Part shown: positions 41,541 to 41,619 of the stretch, piece after piece
Layout: the number at the start of each line of letters is the position of its first letter
Position numbering within the stretch: position 1 is the stretch's first letter
The notes under the pieces: generated by a model
Seen by the model: only the letters and a program-made list of their open reading frames with translations
The model's database searches: none
Told to the model about the DNA's origin: nothing
Made by a program: the position numbers and the translations under genes
Assembly (NCBI GenBank): GCA_012523775.1
Contig: JAAYTK010000095.1
Coordinates: 1-41,619 of the forward strand
DNA length: 41,619 nt
Source: Clostridiales bacterium
GTDB lineage: Bacteria > Bacillota > Clostridia > Lachnospirales > Lachnospiraceae
Reading direction: 5' to 3'

Positions 41541-41619
41541 ATGACAGAATTAAAATACGATTATGCAAAAAAGTCAGATATTTCAGAATTGGTTAGATTA
41601 CGAATTGCGTATATCAAAA
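41541..41619 (+). CDS. GNAT-family N-acetyltransferase, partial at window edge
   Basis: Only the first 26 codons are visible: ATG after AAGGAGGATGAATTT, then MTELKYDYAKKSDISE and LVRLRIAYIK. The DISELVRLRIAYI stretch is typical of the first strand and helix of GNAT acetyltransferases. The acetyl-CoA site is beyond the window, so substrate and intactness are unknown. It follows the orphan rlmD tail by 17 bases and belongs to the same accessory area. Confidence 0.6.
   Translation, partial: MTELKYDYAKKSDISELVRLRIAYIK

Noticed and set aside
1-41619. CRISPR arrays, IS elements, rRNA and phage genes
   Set aside because: No spaced direct-repeat series, transposase, integrase, phage structural gene or rRNA-like sequence was seen on either strand.

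Overview
The window looks like a chromosomal segment from a low-GC, endospore-forming Clostridia member, most likely Lachnospirales/Lachnospiraceae. The evidence is protein style rather than a marker gene. There is a full sporulation block (spoVT, yabP, yabQ, spoIIE), a Csp-type germination protease pair, a stand-alone CheX, VanW/G5 and degenerate HtrA surface proteins, and frequent TTG/GTG starts. No rRNA, CRISPR array, transposase or integrase was seen.

Region 1 (1-7.8 kb) is housekeeping: an M29 aminopeptidase, a family 2 glycosyltransferase, a convergent PAP2-type membrane phosphatase, then the compact run deoB / deoxyinosine glycosylase / dtd, and a NatA/NatB-like ABC exporter with a small membrane protein, closed by a terminator. 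Region 2 (7.9-21.7 kb) is the sporulation and cell-cycle block. Two tandem Csp-like subtilases with intact triads precede spoVT, mazG, hup, rqcP, yabP, yabQ, divIC, tRNA-Met, spoIIE, tilS, hpt and ftsH. This closely follows the known Bacillus subtilis spoVT-ftsH order, but without spoVB and with an HU gene inserted. The spoIIE leader holds a Spo0A-type sigma-A promoter with a 21-base spacer and 0A boxes.

Region 3 (21.5-31.1 kb) has a candidate small RNA behind ftsH, a membrane protein, a B12-binding radical SAM protein, nth, a TPR-like membrane protein, a 35-residue membrane peptide, a VanW/G5 protein, an AIR-synthase-like protein, an Lrp regulator translationally coupled to an aminotransferase, cheX and trmL. 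Region 4 (31.1-39.8 kb) has mutS2, a response regulator and a histidine kinase on the minus strand, then an HtrA-like protein that has lost its catalytic His and Asp, the YhaM-type exonuclease and rlmD.

Region 5 (39.8 kb to the end) is accessory. The 3' end of rlmD is followed by an AT-rich gene encoding a two-TM, coiled-coil protein with a divergent Nudix-like domain, and then by an orphan second copy of an rlmD-type 3' end. The two rlmD ends form a 16-base near-identical direct repeat. The 3' end of rum/rlmD is a known integration target of integrative elements, so this is the best candidate for an undescribed system: a small cargo island at an att-like site. The last gene, a GNAT acetyltransferase, runs off the edge.
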